Shown: positions 18,419 to 28,719, numbered from the stretch's first letter. The stretch: DNA of 64,000 nt from Desulfomarina profundi (GCF_019703855.1 NZ_AP024086.1:2190501-2254500), one strand, 5' to 3'. Numbers and translations are program-made. Notes: generated from the sequence alone by a model not told the origin.

Positions 18419-19279
18419 ATGTCAAAAAACATTAACGGTGTAATCGCTGCCATTCTGGCTGCTCTCTTCATGGGTACCATGGGTATCTTTTCCAGAAAAT
18501 CGGGACAAGGTGCAGAAACTGTGGCATTTTTCAGACTTTTTTTCGGAGCGGCTTTTCTTTTCTTCTTTATCTGTATTTCAGGAAGATTGGGAAAAATACT
18601 GAAAAAGCCGAAATGGAATGTTGTTTTCAGTGGAGTCATGCTGGCAGGACTTATTATTTTTTACACAAGGGCCATGAACCTGACCACTCTGGCAAACGCT
18701 GTTATGCTACTTTACCTTGCCCCTCTTGCCGCCTCCATTTTTGCCCACTTTTTCCTGAAGGAGCGCCTGAACAGAATCTCAATCACTCTTATTCTGCTTT
18801 CACTTTTCGGCTTTGCAATGATGATGGAATTCAGGATCGATTTTTCTGCAGGATCAGATCATCTCGCGGGACTGGTTTCGGGCCTGTTTTCCATGTTCTG
18901 CTATGCCACATTTATTATCATCAACCGGACAATAGACAGACAAACAGACGTCTTTGCCAGTTCATTCTACCAGATGACAGCAGGAGCAGGATGCCTTTTA
19001 CCATTTTTTCTTTTTTCTCTACCGGCCGGTTTTGATCCGCAGTGGTTCTGGCTTGTCGGTGCAGGTTTTTTCCCTGGTTTTCTCGGCATTTTACTGGCTG
19101 TGATCGCCCTGAAAAAGCTGAACGCAACAACCTTTTCCACCCTGGCATATCTCGAACCTATCAGCGTGGTCATGTATGGCTGGTTCTTCTTTGACGAAGC
19201 ATTATCTCTTTTGCAGATCGCTGGCTGCCTGCTCATACTCTCGAGCAGCATTGTCAAAACCAGGACAATGTCCGCATGA
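18419..19279 (+). CDS. DMT superfamily EamA transporter
   Basis: A 286-residue inner-membrane protein with ten predicted transmembrane helices arranged as two EamA repeats, the normal size for drug/metabolite exporters. The first repeat opens with IAAILAALFMGTMGIFSRK. The second includes GLVSGLFSMFCYATFII and TLAYLEPISVVMYGWFFFDE, the typical closing helix pair with a conserved acidic end. It starts 12 bases after the radical SAM gene, so co-transcription is likely and the exported compound may be that enzyme's product. Direction and substrate cannot be determined from sequence. Confidence 0.88.
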   Translation: MSKNINGVIAAILAALFMGTMGIFSRKSGQGAETVAFFRLFFGAAFLFFFICISGRLGKILKKPKWNVVFSGVMLAGLIIFYTRAMNLTTLANAVMLLYLAPLAASIFAHFFLKERLNRISITLILLSLFGFAMMMEFRIDFSAGSDHLAGLVSGLFSMFCYATFIIINRTIDRQTDVFASSFYQMTAGAGCLLPFFLFSLPAGFDPQWFWLVGAGFFPGFLGILLAVIALKKLNATTFSTLAYLEPISVVMYGWFFFDEALSLLQIAGCLLILSSSIVKTRTMSA

Positions 19280-19429
19280 TTCTTTCTATTGGCGGAATAA
19301 ACAGGAGTATGATACATATTTGAGCAAATTTGATCTGAAAATCCTACCATGGAAAGTGTTTCTGCCACAGTTGGGATTTTTATTGCCTGTTTGTCAGAAG
19401 CATACACAGACCAGACCCCGGGAGTTTTC

Positions 19430-20461
19430 ATGCGCATACTTCATGTGGCGAATTTCAATACACATAAATATGGCACAGACCTCTACTCAACCGACAGAAA
19501 AATCTCCGCAGGCCTCGTCCGAAACGGTCATTTTGTCTATGATTTCAGTTACCGGGATGTCTGCAGAAACGAATCTTTTTTCAGGACGACAAAACTCGGC
19601 ACCGGCTCTGTCAATCAAAAACTGCTGAAAGCATGCAGCCAAATAAATCCACACCTTCTGCTCCTTGGACATTCCGAACTTATTACCTCTGAAACCCTGA
19701 AAAAGGTGAAAAAATCCCATCCATCCATAAAAATCGGCCTGTGGTATGTGGATGCCCTCTTTCATCGTGAAAAAACAGAACATCTCTTTCACCGACTGCA
19801 GTTTATCGATATGGTCTTTGCCACAACTTCGGGCAGATACCTGAGGGAGTATTCCAGTGGCACTACCAGTGCTGCATTTATCCCCAATATGGTTGACCCG
19901 GCTGTTGAATCGTATACCGTTTTTCGCAACACCACCTGCGACTATGATTTTATTTTCTGCGGTCGTGACTCCAACGATCCGGAGCGACGGACTTTTATGG
20001 AGGAACTCCAGCTTGAAACCGGTAAAACAATGCGCTCAGCGTTTTTCGGCTGCCTGGGCAACGGACCTGTTACCGGCCATGATTACCTTGCCCTTCTTTC
20101 ACGCTCAAGGATGGCCCTGAATATAAGTCGGAGAAATGACGTTCGTCTTTACTCCTCCGACCGGATCGCTCAACTGACAGGCAATGGCCTGCTCACCTTC
20201 TGTCCACGGATCCCGGCAATGGAACTTCTCTATAATGAAAAGGAACTTGTCTATTTTTCAACTTCGGAGGAACTTCTTGCCCGCATTAAATATTTTCACA
20301 GCCATCCTGACGAAGCTGAAAAAAGAGCTGAAAAAGGTTGGCGCAGGGCTCACCGGTCTTTCAACACCACCAGGGTAACCGCCTATATGATTGAAAGATT
20401 ATTTGACCAACCGCTATCCAGCGATTATGAATGGCAGGACGAGTTTTATACATCATCCTGA
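19430..20461 (+). CDS. CgeB-like glycosyltransferase (GT-B fold)
   Basis: About 343 residues from the preferred ATG at MRILHVANFNTHKYG, which has GGGAG in front; the frame is open 27 codons further upstream without support. The N terminus and the C-terminal segment resemble the CgeB/DUF3880 group of GT-B glycosyltransferases: SRMALNISRRNDVRLYSSDRI, then LTGNGLLTFCPRIPAMELLY and FSTSEELLARI. These correspond to the nucleotide-sugar binding half. No signal peptide is seen, so it is likely cytoplasmic. The following methyltransferase-like gene overlaps its 3' end by 31 bases. Donor and acceptor are unknown. Confidence 0.75.
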   Translation: MRILHVANFNTHKYGTDLYSTDRKISAGLVRNGHFVYDFSYRDVCRNESFFRTTKLGTGSVNQKLLKACSQINPHLLLLGHSELITSETLKKVKKSHPSIKIGLWYVDALFHREKTEHLFHRLQFIDMVFATTSGRYLREYSSGTTSAAFIPNMVDPAVESYTVFRNTTCDYDFIFCGRDSNDPERRTFMEELQLETGKTMRSAFFGCLGNGPVTGHDYLALLSRSRMALNISRRNDVRLYSSDRIAQLTGNGLLTFCPRIPAMELLYNEKELVYFSTSEELLARIKYFHSHPDEAEKRAEKGWRRAHRSFNTTRVTAYMIERLFDQPLSSDYEWQDEFYTSS

Positions 20462-21090
20462 ACCCTGCACTGCAAGAGAACAACAATACCGTGAAAATTC
20501 CCCTGAGACTTCTGGACTGGCACAAAGTAAAAAAAACAGGCAGAGGCTATACCCGGAGAGAACTGAGCGCTGTGAACTTTCTGCTGAAGGCTGATATAAT
20601 CTCTCCTGTCCGCTCCTTTCTCAATGTCGGTTTCCATGATTACCAGGACAGAAGAAACCGCTGGTGGATTGATATCTGCAGGGCCAATTCGATTGACTGG
20701 CACATCCTTGAGCTCTTTCCCGCCAACGTGGAAAATTTTCTCAGCCATGCTCCTCCCAAAGACCATCACAGGATTACGCAGGGTGATATCAGGGACGTGG
20801 CCGCGCTTTTCAAACAGCCTTTTGATGTGATTTTTCACTGGCATGGGCCGGAGCATCTGGCCAAGGAGGATTATCTCTCAATTCTTCCCGATCTTGCAGG
20901 CAGAACCGAAACCCTCCTTCTACTCGGCTGTCCGAACGGTCATGAGGAACAGGGTATGGCTTATGGAAACCCATACGAGGAACATGTCTCTTTCTGGACA
21001 GTTGAAGAATTCCATCAACTCGGCTTTGTAACAGATATTGTCTCGGACAAGAAACCCGGCCATATCAGTGCGGCAAAATTTCTTCGCTGA
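20431..21090 (+). CDS. Putative SAM-dependent methyltransferase
   Basis: A 219-residue protein whose middle resembles a class I methyltransferase: a first strand and loop in SFLNVGFHDYQD, an acidic end of strand two in WHILELFPANVENF, and QGDIRDVAALFKQPFDVIFHWHGPEHL, where the usual motif is DVI..D..EHL. The glycine loop is degenerate, so it may bind a different ligand or be divergent. It overlaps the upstream glycosyltransferase by 31 bases and is followed after 28 bases by a GT4 glycosyltransferase, so a sugar or glycolipid methylation step is plausible. The identification is tentative. Confidence 0.6.
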   Translation: MAGRVLYIILNPALQENNNTVKIPLRLLDWHKVKKTGRGYTRRELSAVNFLLKADIISPVRSFLNVGFHDYQDRRNRWWIDICRANSIDWHILELFPANVENFLSHAPPKDHHRITQGDIRDVAALFKQPFDVIFHWHGPEHLAKEDYLSILPDLAGRTETLLLLGCPNGHEEQGMAYGNPYEEHVSFWTVEEFHQLGFVTDIVSDKKPGHISAAKFLR

Positions 21091-21118
21091 CCGTTTATTC
21101 TGAAAGTATAGAAAAAAC

Positions 21119-22208
21119 ATGAATATTCTTATGATATCTATGGATTATCCCCCAACTCCAGGGGGTATTTCCGCCCATGTCCAGGAATTGTCAAGGGCTC
21201 TGGCCCTCCAGGGTAACAAGGTCAGTGTCATTACCCGCAAAAGAAAAAATGATCAGGAACACTCCAAAGATGGTGATATCGATATTTTTCGTGTACCTCT
21301 TACCTTTGCGGCACTTGTCTACGGCCTGCAGATCAGGAAATTCACCAGGAATCTGCTTGACAGAATCAGGCCGGATATCATCCACATTCATGGCATGCTC
21401 CCCTGGAATGGTACAATATAAAGCATATCCCCCTGGCCTATACCAATCACACTTCCGGCTACCTGAAGCGGATAAAAAAGGGGGCTTCCGTAGAATGGCC
21501 ATGTTGAAAAGACATTTTGGGAAAGTAGATCTTTTCCTTGCCCCAAGCCGGGAACTCCTGGAAATCCCCTTTCCCATCCGGGCGGAAAAAACCTTTATTC
21601 CCAACGGTGTTGACGGAAGTAAATTCCATTTCAACGAGGAGAAAAAAAGACTTATTCGTAAAAAACTCGGCATTGGTGAAAAGGAGACGGTGGCCATTGT
21701 CACCAGGCGGCTGGTCGATAAAAATGGCGTTATACATCTTGCCAGGGCTTCTGAATTTCTTGATAATGCTGTCCGTTTTCTTGTGATAGGAGCAGGCCCT
21801 GAGCGAAAGAAGGTGGAGGATGAATTCAGAAAACATTGCGGTGACAGGACAATCTTCACCGGCAATAAAAGTCATGAAGAGATTATTGATTTCTACAGTG
21901 CTGCCGATTTTTCCATCCTGCCGTCATTAATGGAAGCCACTTCAATCAGCGGGCTCGAGGCTATGGCCGCAGGCCTGCCCCTCATCGGTACGGACGTGGG
22001 CGGAATACCAGAGCTGATTGAAAATGGCCAGAACGGTTTTCTCTGCAAACCGGCCGACCCACAGGATCTGGCCGGAAAAATCCACCAGCTCCTCGGGAAA
22101 GATCTGAAAAAATTAGGAGAACAATCAAGAAAACGGGTAGAAACCTCGTTTGACTGGTCAAGAATCGCCCAGCGGACCCGCGAAGCTTATGGGATACTCT
22201 TTTATTGA
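21119..22208 (+). CDS. GT4 family glycosyltransferase (two one-base frameshifts)
   Basis: A GT-B glycosyltransferase of family 4. The N-terminal half has MDYPPTPGGISAHVQELSRA and PDIIHIHGMLPWNG. The C-terminal half has FIPNGVDGSKF, TRRLVDKNGVIHL, LVIGAGPERKKVEDEF, SAADFSILPSLMEATSISGL (the donor-binding EX7E region) and EAMAAGLPLIGTDVGGIPEL. The coding sequence is broken at about 21419 and again in a run of five G near 21482. The middle piece, HIPLAYTNHTSGYLKRIKKG, is in a third frame. One extra base at each point gives a continuous protein of about 363 residues. Both breaks are missing bases, as elsewhere in this window, so assembly error is likelier than decay. It is the last gene of the cassette. 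Confidence 0.8.
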
Positions 22209-22262
22209 CCCCTGGATTTCCCTCCCCCGCAGGAAAAGAAAATCCGGGTTCAACAGATTATC

Positions 22263-22697
22263 TCAAGGTGTGGAATACTCCACCAGTTCTATGGCAAACG
22301 TCAGATCCTGCCCGGCAAGAGGCGGGTTGGCATCGAGAGTGATATTCTCTTCAGTAATCTCCGCCACGACAACACGGACTATCTCTCCATTTGCACCACC
22401 CATCTCAAGACGCATGCCCACCTCTGGATTCAGATCCGGCGGAACCTGATCCATGGGAACAACCATCACCATCTCGTCCCTGCGCTGCCCATAGGCTTTA
22501 TCCACAGGGATTTCAACTATTTTAGACTCCCCTGTGGTCATGCCGACCAGGGCCTCATCAAATCCCTGGATGACCTGGCCACTGCCCACAACAAATTCCA
22601 GTGGCTCTCTGCCTTCAGAACTGTCGAAAACAGTACCGTCCGCAAGCGTCCCTTTGTAGTGAACCCTTACATTATCACCTTTTTTCACCTCAGTCAT
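22263..22697 (-). CDS. FKBP-type peptidyl-prolyl cis-trans isomerase (SlyD-like)
   Basis: A 144-residue FKBP-fold isomerase that speeds proline isomerisation during folding. Typical motifs are VRVHYKGTLADGTVFDSSEGREPLEF (read in parts), VIQGFDEALVGM and an AYGQRR segment before an insert-in-flap domain (MVMVVPMDQVPPDL). The C terminus closes with FAIELVEY. The length and flap insertion match SlyD-type cytoplasmic FKBPs, but the long histidine-rich metal-binding tail of E. coli SlyD is absent. A strong GGAGGAG site precedes the ATG. It is monocistronic and converges on the glycosyltransferase cassette. Confidence 0.92.
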   Translation of the reverse strand: MTEVKKGDNVRVHYKGTLADGTVFDSSEGREPLEFVVGSGQVIQGFDEALVGMTTGESKIVEIPVDKAYGQRRDEMVMVVPMDQVPPDLNPEVGMRLEMGGANGEIVRVVVAEITEENITLDANPPLAGQDLTFAIELVEYSTP

Positions 22698-22752
22698 TTC
22701 CTGCTCCTCCGGACAATACTGTTCTTACTGCCCTTTCAATATTATTGTTAGT

Positions 22753-22896
22753 CTGAATCCGTGACGGTAAAGAAAAAATACTTTCCAATTACGCACAAAA
22801 ATCATCCTGATAAGTAACTGGTCACAGGATTTTGTAACTCTGTGTTTTCATCCGCATTAAACCTGTAAGTGCTCAAGAAAACAATCACGGATTGAG
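22753..22896. repeat. Inverted-repeat element family B, copy 1
   Basis: CTGAATCCGTGA (22753-22764) faces TCACGGATTGAG (22885-22896), a 12-bp inverted repeat with one mismatch, enclosing about 120 bases. The same terminal sequence bounds a shorter element at 38290-38352. It lies between the FKBP gene start and the 3' end of the chemoreceptor gene. It may be a miniature mobile element or a structured regulatory site. Confidence 0.55.
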
Positions 22897-22940
22897 GATC
22901 ATACTCTTTTTTGGAAATAACTGTCAGAAAAAAATAAAAC

Positions 22941-25103
22941 CTATACCTTGAAACTGCCCACAAGCCGGTGAAAACCTCTCGCCAGTTTTTTGAGGGCACC
23001 AGCACTTTCACTCACATTCGTGGCATTTTTATTCAATTCCATGCTGGCCTGGTTCACCTCGGCAATTTCTCTGGCCACCTCTTCAGATACTGTTGTGCTC
23101 TGACTGATATTCTCATTGATTTCCTGGATTCCCTGGAGAATCTGGTCAACATTCCTCGATATTTCACCAGCAGTAACGGACTGCTCCTCAACGGCTGTGG
23201 CAATGGTGTTGACAATTTCACTGTTCTCACTGATCACGTTACTGATCACGTTAATCTCGCCTACAGTGGCAGATGTCGAATTTTGAATTCCAAGAACCCT
23301 TTCCTTAACCTGCTGCGTCGCAACAGAGGTCTGCTGGGCTAGCTCCTTGATTTCACTTGCAACTACAGCAAAACCCTTTCCGGCTTCTCCCGCTCTTGCC
23401 GCCTCAATGGTGGCATTCAAGGCAAGCAGGTCAACCTGATCGGATATTTCCGATATTGTCGCCAGAACATTATCTATATCGTGGGCTGCTTCGCCAAGTT
23501 CATCGACCCTGGAGGAAGCAGAAGCTGCCTGGCCAACTGCTTTTTCAGTGATGGAACGGGCTTTTTCAGATGTCTGGGCAATCTCATTAATCGTGGAAGT
23601 CATCTCCCCCACCGAGGACGCCACCATATCAACAGCGGATGCAGTTTCATTCATTGAGCCGGCGACAGCGGACATATTTGCAGACATCTCTTCCACCGCT
23701 GCGGCTACATTGTTTGATTTATCTGACGTTTCATTTACACGGGCTGCCATGGTTTCCGCTATGGTGGCCAGTTCCTCTGACGAACTATCCAACCTCCCTG
23801 AGTCATTTGATATTTTTTTAATTATATCCTGCAATTTTGTCACAAATACATTAAACCAGTTGGCCATTTCTTCAAGTTCGTCCCCGGTTTTCACGTCCAG
23901 TCGTGAAGTCAGATCCCCTTCCCCTTCAGCAATATCCTGAAGCATACGACTCATGTTCCTAATGGGATCGGATATTTTTCCGGCAATGAACACCAGGATA
24001 AAAGCTACGACAACCAATAGAACCAGAGAAACAACCAAAATGGATGTTCTTTGTTTGCTCACCGCTAACCGCACCACATTTTCCTGCCTGGCCATGGCAT
24101 CATCAATATCATCGATATAAACTCCGGTCCCGACAATCCAGTTCCACTTGGGGAAAAGTTTCACAAAGGACAGTTTTGCAACAGGCTTGTCCTTGCCCGG
24201 TTTGGCCCAGAGATAATCAACAAAACCTTCTCCTTTTTCCCGACAGACCCTGATCATCTCCGCAAACAGTTTTTTGCCGTTTGGATCTTTGAAGTCGAGC
24301 ATATTCTTTCCGTTCAGGGAAGGTTTGATGGGATGCATGACAATGGCACCGCTCATGTCCACAATAAAAAAATAATCCTTGCCTTCCGGCCCGAACCTGA
24401 GATTCGATATCTGGCGTTTTGCTTCATTTTTAAACTGTTCTTCAGCGGTTTCAAGATAAACACCGGTTCCTATTACCCATCCCCAGGGTTTGAATTGTCG
24501 TATATAGGATAATTTCGCTACCGGTTTTTCCTTTCCCGGCTTGGGCCATTTATAGCTGACAAAGCCCTCACCTTTTTTCTTTGCCACACTAACCATTTCC
24601 ATAAAAAGTTTTTTACCGGTAGGGTCTTTAAAACCGGAAAGATCTTTTCCATCAAGGGCCGGTTTTATGGGATGCATGACCATTACCGCCTGCAGGTCAT
24701 TGATCCATAGATAGTTTCCTCCCGCGTAACGCATGGTTTTGATAATCCGTTTAGCCTCTTCCTTTTTCTGGAAGTCCGTCAAATCTTCCCGATTATATAC
24801 TCCCTCAACCGAGGTATAAGCCAGATTGACAATTGACTGCAGCTGCTGTTTATAGGCAACTGCAACCTGTTCAGGATCACTGGCAGCCCTATATTGTGAA
24901 GCAAGAATTTCAAAAGTATTTCTTACAAGATCTTTAAGTTTTTCATTCTTGTCTTCCATCATAATGGAATGAATATTCTTCAGACTTTGATCCCCCTGTG
25001 ATTGCAGGGAGCGCAACCCGAGAAACAGGAAGACAAGACCAAACATGACAAAAAAAGGCAGGATGAAAATAAGTATTTTTTTTCGTATTGACATAAATTC
25101 CAC
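22941..25103 (-). CDS. Methyl-accepting chemotaxis protein with tandem Cache domains
   Basis: A 720-residue chemoreceptor (ATG at 25103 or a second ATG three codons on, MSIRKKIL). TM1 is at about 10-30. The periplasmic part holds two similar Cache units, each with a VMHPIKP(A/S)L(D/N)GK motif, an FKDP(T/N)GKKLF motif and an ending like [11 protein letters not shown]2 is at about 355-378 ([19 protein letters not shown]), followed by HAMP. The cytoplasmic hairpin carries the signature [20 protein letters not shown] and [20 protein letters not shown]. The ligand is probably a small organic molecule, as is usual for this Cache pair, but it cannot be named. No C-terminal pentapeptide for CheR tethering is evident. 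Confidence 0.93.
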   Translation of the reverse strand: MEFMSIRKKILIFILPFFVMFGLVFLFLGLRSLQSQGDQSLKNIHSIMMEDKNEKLKDLVRNTFEILASQYRAASDPEQVAVAYKQQLQSIVNLAYTSVEGVYNREDLTDFQKKEEAKRIIKTMRYAGGNYLWINDLQAVMVMHPIKPALDGKDLSGFKDPTGKKLFMEMVSVAKKKGEGFVSYKWPKPGKEKPVAKLSYIRQFKPWGWVIGTGVYLETAEEQFKNEAKRQISNLRFGPEGKDYFFIVDMSGAIVMHPIKPSLNGKNMLDFKDPNGKKLFAEMIRVCREKGEGFVDYLWAKPGKDKPVAKLSFVKLFPKWNWIVGTGVYIDDIDDAMARQENVVRLAVSKQRTSILVVSLVLLVVVAFILVFIAGKISDPIRNMSRMLQDIAEGEGDLTSRLDVKTGDELEEMANWFNVFVTKLQDIIKKISNDSGRLDSSSEELATIAETMAARVNETSDKSNNVAAAVEEMSANMSAVAGSMNETASAVDMVASSVGEMTSTINEIAQTSEKARSITEKAVGQAASASSRVDELGEAAHDIDNVLATISEISDQVDLLALNATIEAARAGEAGKGFAVVASEIKELAQQTSVATQQVKERVLGIQNSTSATVGEINVISNVISENSEIVNTIATAVEEQSVTAGEISRNVDQILQGIQEINENISQSTTVSEEVAREIAEVNQASMELNKNATNVSESAGALKKLARGFHRLVGSFKV

Positions 25104-25458
25104 TCCGGCTTAGTTGATGTCAATTCATAATTATTCCGCTCAAAGCTAATGAATAATTACCTCAAAACAGGGAGTTCAAATCCACCCCATACTTTAGTTG
25201 TACATGTAAAAAAACAGCGAAGTAAAGGAAAAAAAATGACTGCTGATTCTCGCTAACACTCATTTTACCCAATCACTTCTTTTTCCTTTTTCTTTTTTAC
25301 ACCACTGATATAGTGTCACTGAAATAAATGGTATTAGAAGTATTTTTCAAATCATACCAAGCCCTATAGATAAAAATATTAAAAAAACCTTAAGTCAGGT
25401 TGCTCCTGAGCAGCTATTTTGAACCTAACCTCACAGAAACTCCATTATTCTCACTCGA
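25104..25458. other. Divergent intergenic region, no gene seen
   Basis: 355 AT-rich bases between the divergent chemoreceptor and flavoprotein genes. They must hold both promoters. No RNA gene, repeat family member or open frame with a ribosome site was recognised. Confidence 0.5.
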
Positions 25459-26709
25459 ATGACACAAAAAAAAATAATCATAACAGGGGGCGGAGCTGCC
25501 GGAATGATGGCTGCAGGCCGGGCATCAGAAAAAGGTGCAAGGGTAGTTCTGCTGGAAAAAATGGCTCGCACCGGACGTAAGATTGGTATCAGTGGCAAGG
25601 GCAGATGCAACCTGACAAACAGCGCTGAACTTACCGATTTTCTAAGTCATTTTGGGAAAAATGGCAGATTTCTGCGACAGTGCTTCAATCACTTTTTTAC
25701 CAATGACCTCACTTCCTTTTTTGAGGAGAGAGGATTGTCACTCGTACGGGAAAGAGGAGGACGTATCTTTCCAAAGAGTGGTCGAGCACTTGACGTTGTG
25801 AAAATCCTTAATGAATGGCTGGTAAATGGTAAGGTTGAAATACAACTCAACTCTCCTGTTTCAAAACTTCTTACCAAAAACGGACATATTTCGGGCGTTG
25901 TCTGCAGGGGAAAAACGATTCCCTGCAAAGCGGTCATTCTTGCAACCGGGGGAAAATCGTACCCCCGTACGGGATCAACCGGCGACGGCTATCGTCTTGC
26001 ATCATCACTTGGTCATACCCTGACTCCAATTCGGCCGGCCCTGGTTCCCCTTGTACCGGAAAAAAAAGACCTCCTTACCCTGGCCGGCCTTACCTTGAAA
26101 AACGTCAATATCCGTCTGATCGTAAATGGCAGACGCAGAAAAACTGGTTTCGGGGAACTCTCCTTTACGGACAGCGGAATAAGCGGGCCGGTTCCTTTGT
26201 CAATGAGCGGGTTCATTGTTGACTCCCTGAGACAGGGAGACAAGATCAGTATGGCAATAGACCTGAAACCTGCCCTGGATGACAGACAACTGGCAAAAAG
26301 ATTAATTCGTGATTTTGAGAAGAGAAGAGGTGAACCGATATCAAGCATTCTGCGAGGACTGCTCCCCAGGCAACTGGTGGATTTGTGCCTTGAAACGTGT
26401 GGTATTTCTCCAGATATAGATACACACACCTTTCCCGCGGCAAAAAGAAAGAAACTGACTGCCTGGTTAAAAAACTTTCAGTTTGCACTTACCGGATACC
26501 GGGATTTTGATGAAGCCATTGTTACGGCTGGCGGTGTAAAACTGGCTGAAGTTGATCCCCGCACGATGGAGTCGAAACTGGTCAAAGGGCTGTTTATTGC
26601 CGGAGAACTCTTGGATATCCAGGCAGATACTGGTGGATTCAACCTTCAGGCTGCTTTCTCTACCGGCTGGTTAGCCGGAACAGAGGCTGCTCATGCTCTA
26701 AAAAAGTGA
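25459..26709 (+). CDS. HI0933/YhiN (BaiN-like) family FAD-dependent oxidoreductase
   Basis: A 416-residue flavoprotein of the HI0933 family. The N-terminal dinucleotide-binding loop is IITGGGAAGMMAAGRAS with the acidic LLEKM at the end of strand two. The family hallmark RKIGISGKGRCNLTNS is at about 40-55. The middle contains ATGGKSYPRTGSTGDGYRLA. The C terminus contains EAIVTAGGVKLAEVDPRTMES and LFIAGELLDIQADTGGFNLQ, the FAD-closing motif. Length and motif order match full-length members. The physiological substrate is unclear; some relatives reduce steroid-like enones. The 3' end overlaps the convergent protease gene by 12 bases. Confidence 0.93.
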   Translation: MTQKKIIITGGGAAGMMAAGRASEKGARVVLLEKMARTGRKIGISGKGRCNLTNSAELTDFLSHFGKNGRFLRQCFNHFFTNDLTSFFEERGLSLVRERGGRIFPKSGRALDVVKILNEWLVNGKVEIQLNSPVSKLLTKNGHISGVVCRGKTIPCKAVILATGGKSYPRTGSTGDGYRLASSLGHTLTPIRPALVPLVPEKKDLLTLAGLTLKNVNIRLIVNGRRRKTGFGELSFTDSGISGPVPLSMSGFIVDSLRQGDKISMAIDLKPALDDRQLAKRLIRDFEKRRGEPISSILRGLLPRQLVDLCLETCGISPDIDTHTFPAAKRKKLTAWLKNFQFALTGYRDFDEAIVTAGGVKLAEVDPRTMESKLVKGLFIAGELLDIQADTGGFNLQAAFSTGWLAGTEAAHALKK

Positions 26710-27827
26710 TGAGGAAAATTCCTCATACACTTTCTCGATAGGGATGGCAAAGCCAATACCCTCTGTTCCGCGGAGAATCATTGTATTGACCCCGTAAACA
26801 AAGCCATTCTCATCAATCAGCGGCCCCCCGCTGTTTCCCGGATTTATTGCCGCGTCAGTCTGCAGAAAAATCTGGCCGTCTTTTCGTTTCCTGTATCCGG
26901 AAAACACTCCCGATGTAACAGTATGCCGCAATCCCACAGGACTGCCAATAGTATAAACCTTCTCCCCTGGTGCAAAAGTTTTCCGACAGGAGGTCGTGGC
27001 AGGAAGGTTGTTTTTTCAGAGAACAGTGCAATAAGTGCCAGGTCGTAATTATCGCTGACCAGATAATAGTTCGGTGTCTTCTTTTCTCCACTTGCAAAGA
27101 CTATCTTGATATCCGAGGCAGAAATCTCCCGTTCGAGTTTTCTTAACTGCTCTTCGCTCTTTTTCTGTACAGGAATCAGACTGTTCAGTTTCTTCTCACG
27201 AACTTCCAGTATCAGTGCGAGTTGTTTTTTAGTCGGCCCCTCACCATATCTGCGCAGTCTTTTTCTGGTTTCCTCCAGCTTCTGCTTTTCCAGATCAATA
27301 AGTTTTCGTGCCGTTTCAACCTTTTCCCGGAATTCGGCAATTTTTTTCTCACTGACCTTCACCACATGACGATTGGTAACGATATACTGATCATTCACAA
27401 AAAAACCGGACCCTGTTCCCCAGGGTGTCTCAATGGACACAGTTGCATTCCTGGCAATTTCGACAGCATTCTCCTTAAAAGCAAGATTTTTATGCTCCTG
27501 CGGAAATGCGGTCGCTTTTCCTGGTGATGGTTTTACAGATTCAGTTTGGATATATTCCTTCTGTTGTGCTGCTACAGGAATCTGTGTTCTTTCAGGAGTC
27601 TTGTTTTTTACGAAAAAATAATAACCCGCTGCACCAACAATAACCGCCAGTAGAAATAACTGGAGAACGATTGATCTTGTCTTTGATCTTTTTTCAACTT
27701 TACTTCTTGCGGCCGCTTCCGCCTCTTTTTTTCTTTTTCGAACAATTTCATACCGGGCAAATATCAGACCACACTTCTCGCATTCACGGGTATTTCTCTG
27801 TTCATGATCACATTTTGGGCAGCGCAT
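26698..27827 (-). CDS. S1C (DegP-like) serine protease with zinc ribbon and coiled-coil insert (frameshift)
   Basis: A trypsin-fold protease with all three catalytic residues: His in VTNRHVV, Asp in DNYDLALI and Ser in GNSGGPLID. The N terminus is a cytoplasmic four-cysteine zinc ribbon (CPKC then CEKC), followed by a basic stretch and one membrane helix (about 51-70). Between the His and Asp is a charged insert of about 80 residues predicted to form a coiled coil, unusual for the family. No PDZ domain follows. The reading frame breaks near 26985: one extra base in CCACGACC restores the path into FAPGEKVYTIGSPVGLRHTV and the serine motif. The protease domain is expected outside the membrane. 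Confidence 0.82.
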
Positions 27828-27982
27828 AGTTCATCTCTTTGTTTCAAGGTGGCCTATAATTGATTCCGGCACGAAATGCTTTTCACTCCACGTCACCAGT
27901 ATGTTATACTTAATTGAAAGGCTGTCGACATCAGAAAAATACAAAATCACTCCAATCCTGCTTTTCAATAATCAGTGGAAAA

Positions 27983-28399
27983 ATGACATTGCAGATCACA
28001 CCATCGTTATCCCTGGCAGACCACGAGATTGAAATAACACCGATTCGTGCCCAGGGACCCGGTGGACAGAACGTCAACAAGGTATCAAGCGCAGTCCATC
28101 TCCGCTTTGATATAAAAAAATCTTCTCTGCCCGAAGAGTGCAAATCCCGCCTCCTTAAACTGCGGGACCGGCGTCTGACCAGGGATGGTATGCTTGTCAT
28201 CAAGGCTCAGCAGTTTCGCAGCCGTGAAAAAAACAGGGAAGAGGCCCTGCAGCGCCTGGCAGACATCATTCGCCGGACAATGGTTACCCGGAAAAAGAGA
28301 AGACCGACCCGTCCCTCCGCGACCGCCAGGAAAAAACGGGTGGACAGTAAAATCAAACGATCCAGGCTGAAAAATCTCCGAAAAAAGGTGACGGAATAA
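27983..28399 (+). CDS. arfB: Aminoacyl-tRNA hydrolase ArfB (YaeJ), ribosome rescue
   Basis: A 138-residue class I release-factor-like protein that enters stalled ribosomes lacking a stop codon and hydrolyses the peptidyl-tRNA. The catalytic GGQ lies in RAQGPGGQNVNKVSSAVHLRF. The chain lacks the codon-recognition domains of true release factors and ends in the basic tail (KKRVDSKIKRSRLKNLRKK) that ArfB inserts into the mRNA channel. The ATG before TLQITPSLSL is preferred because homology begins there; an earlier in-frame ATG at 27914 has no support. Its stop lies five bases before a copy of the family A miniature element. Confidence 0.93.
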   Translation: MTLQITPSLSLADHEIEITPIRAQGPGGQNVNKVSSAVHLRFDIKKSSLPEECKSRLLKLRDRRLTRDGMLVIKAQQFRSREKNREEALQRLADIIRRTMVTRKKRRPTRPSATARKKRVDSKIKRSRLKNLRKKVTE

Positions 28400-28400
28400 T

Positions 28401-28562
28401 GATGATCTCGTAAAAAGTCGTTCAACGTTCTCAGATGGACTCTGGAAAAACTTCGATATACAAGGCGTGGCGGTGTCGTGTAAGCGCAGGCGTACATAGA
28501 GTACGTCGAGCATTACACGATCACCCCACAACGCAGTAGATCGGAGTTTTTACGAGTCCATC
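28401..28562 (+). repeat. Miniature inverted-repeat element family A, copy 1
   Basis: An element of about 160 bases beginning GATCTCGTAAAAAGTCG and ending TTTTTACGAGTCCATC, so its ends are inverted repeats around CTCGTAAAAA. Inside, GTGTAAGCGCAGGCGTAC and GTACGTCGAGCATTACAC form a second dyad. AATAAT occurs immediately on each side (28395-28400 and 28563-28568), consistent with a target duplication. It encodes nothing evident. The same element lies at 30464-30625 (inverted) and 32432-32595 (same orientation). It fills about half of the 320-base gap between arfB and the helicase gene. Confidence 0.85.
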
Positions 28563-28719
28563 AATAATAAATTTAAAACCATTGCTCTTTTATCGATTTA
28601 TTGTTATTCTGTGTTGTTCAACATATACAAGTATCCTGCCGGTCAGCCTTTCTCTGACAGAGTTTTCCTCCAGCGTACTTCATTTACAATAACAACGTCA
28701 TATAACAGGATACTTCCCC

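Noticed and set aside
27860-27890. Sigma-54 promoter-like GGCACGAAATGC
   Set aside because: The spacing between the GG and GC elements is two bases too short.
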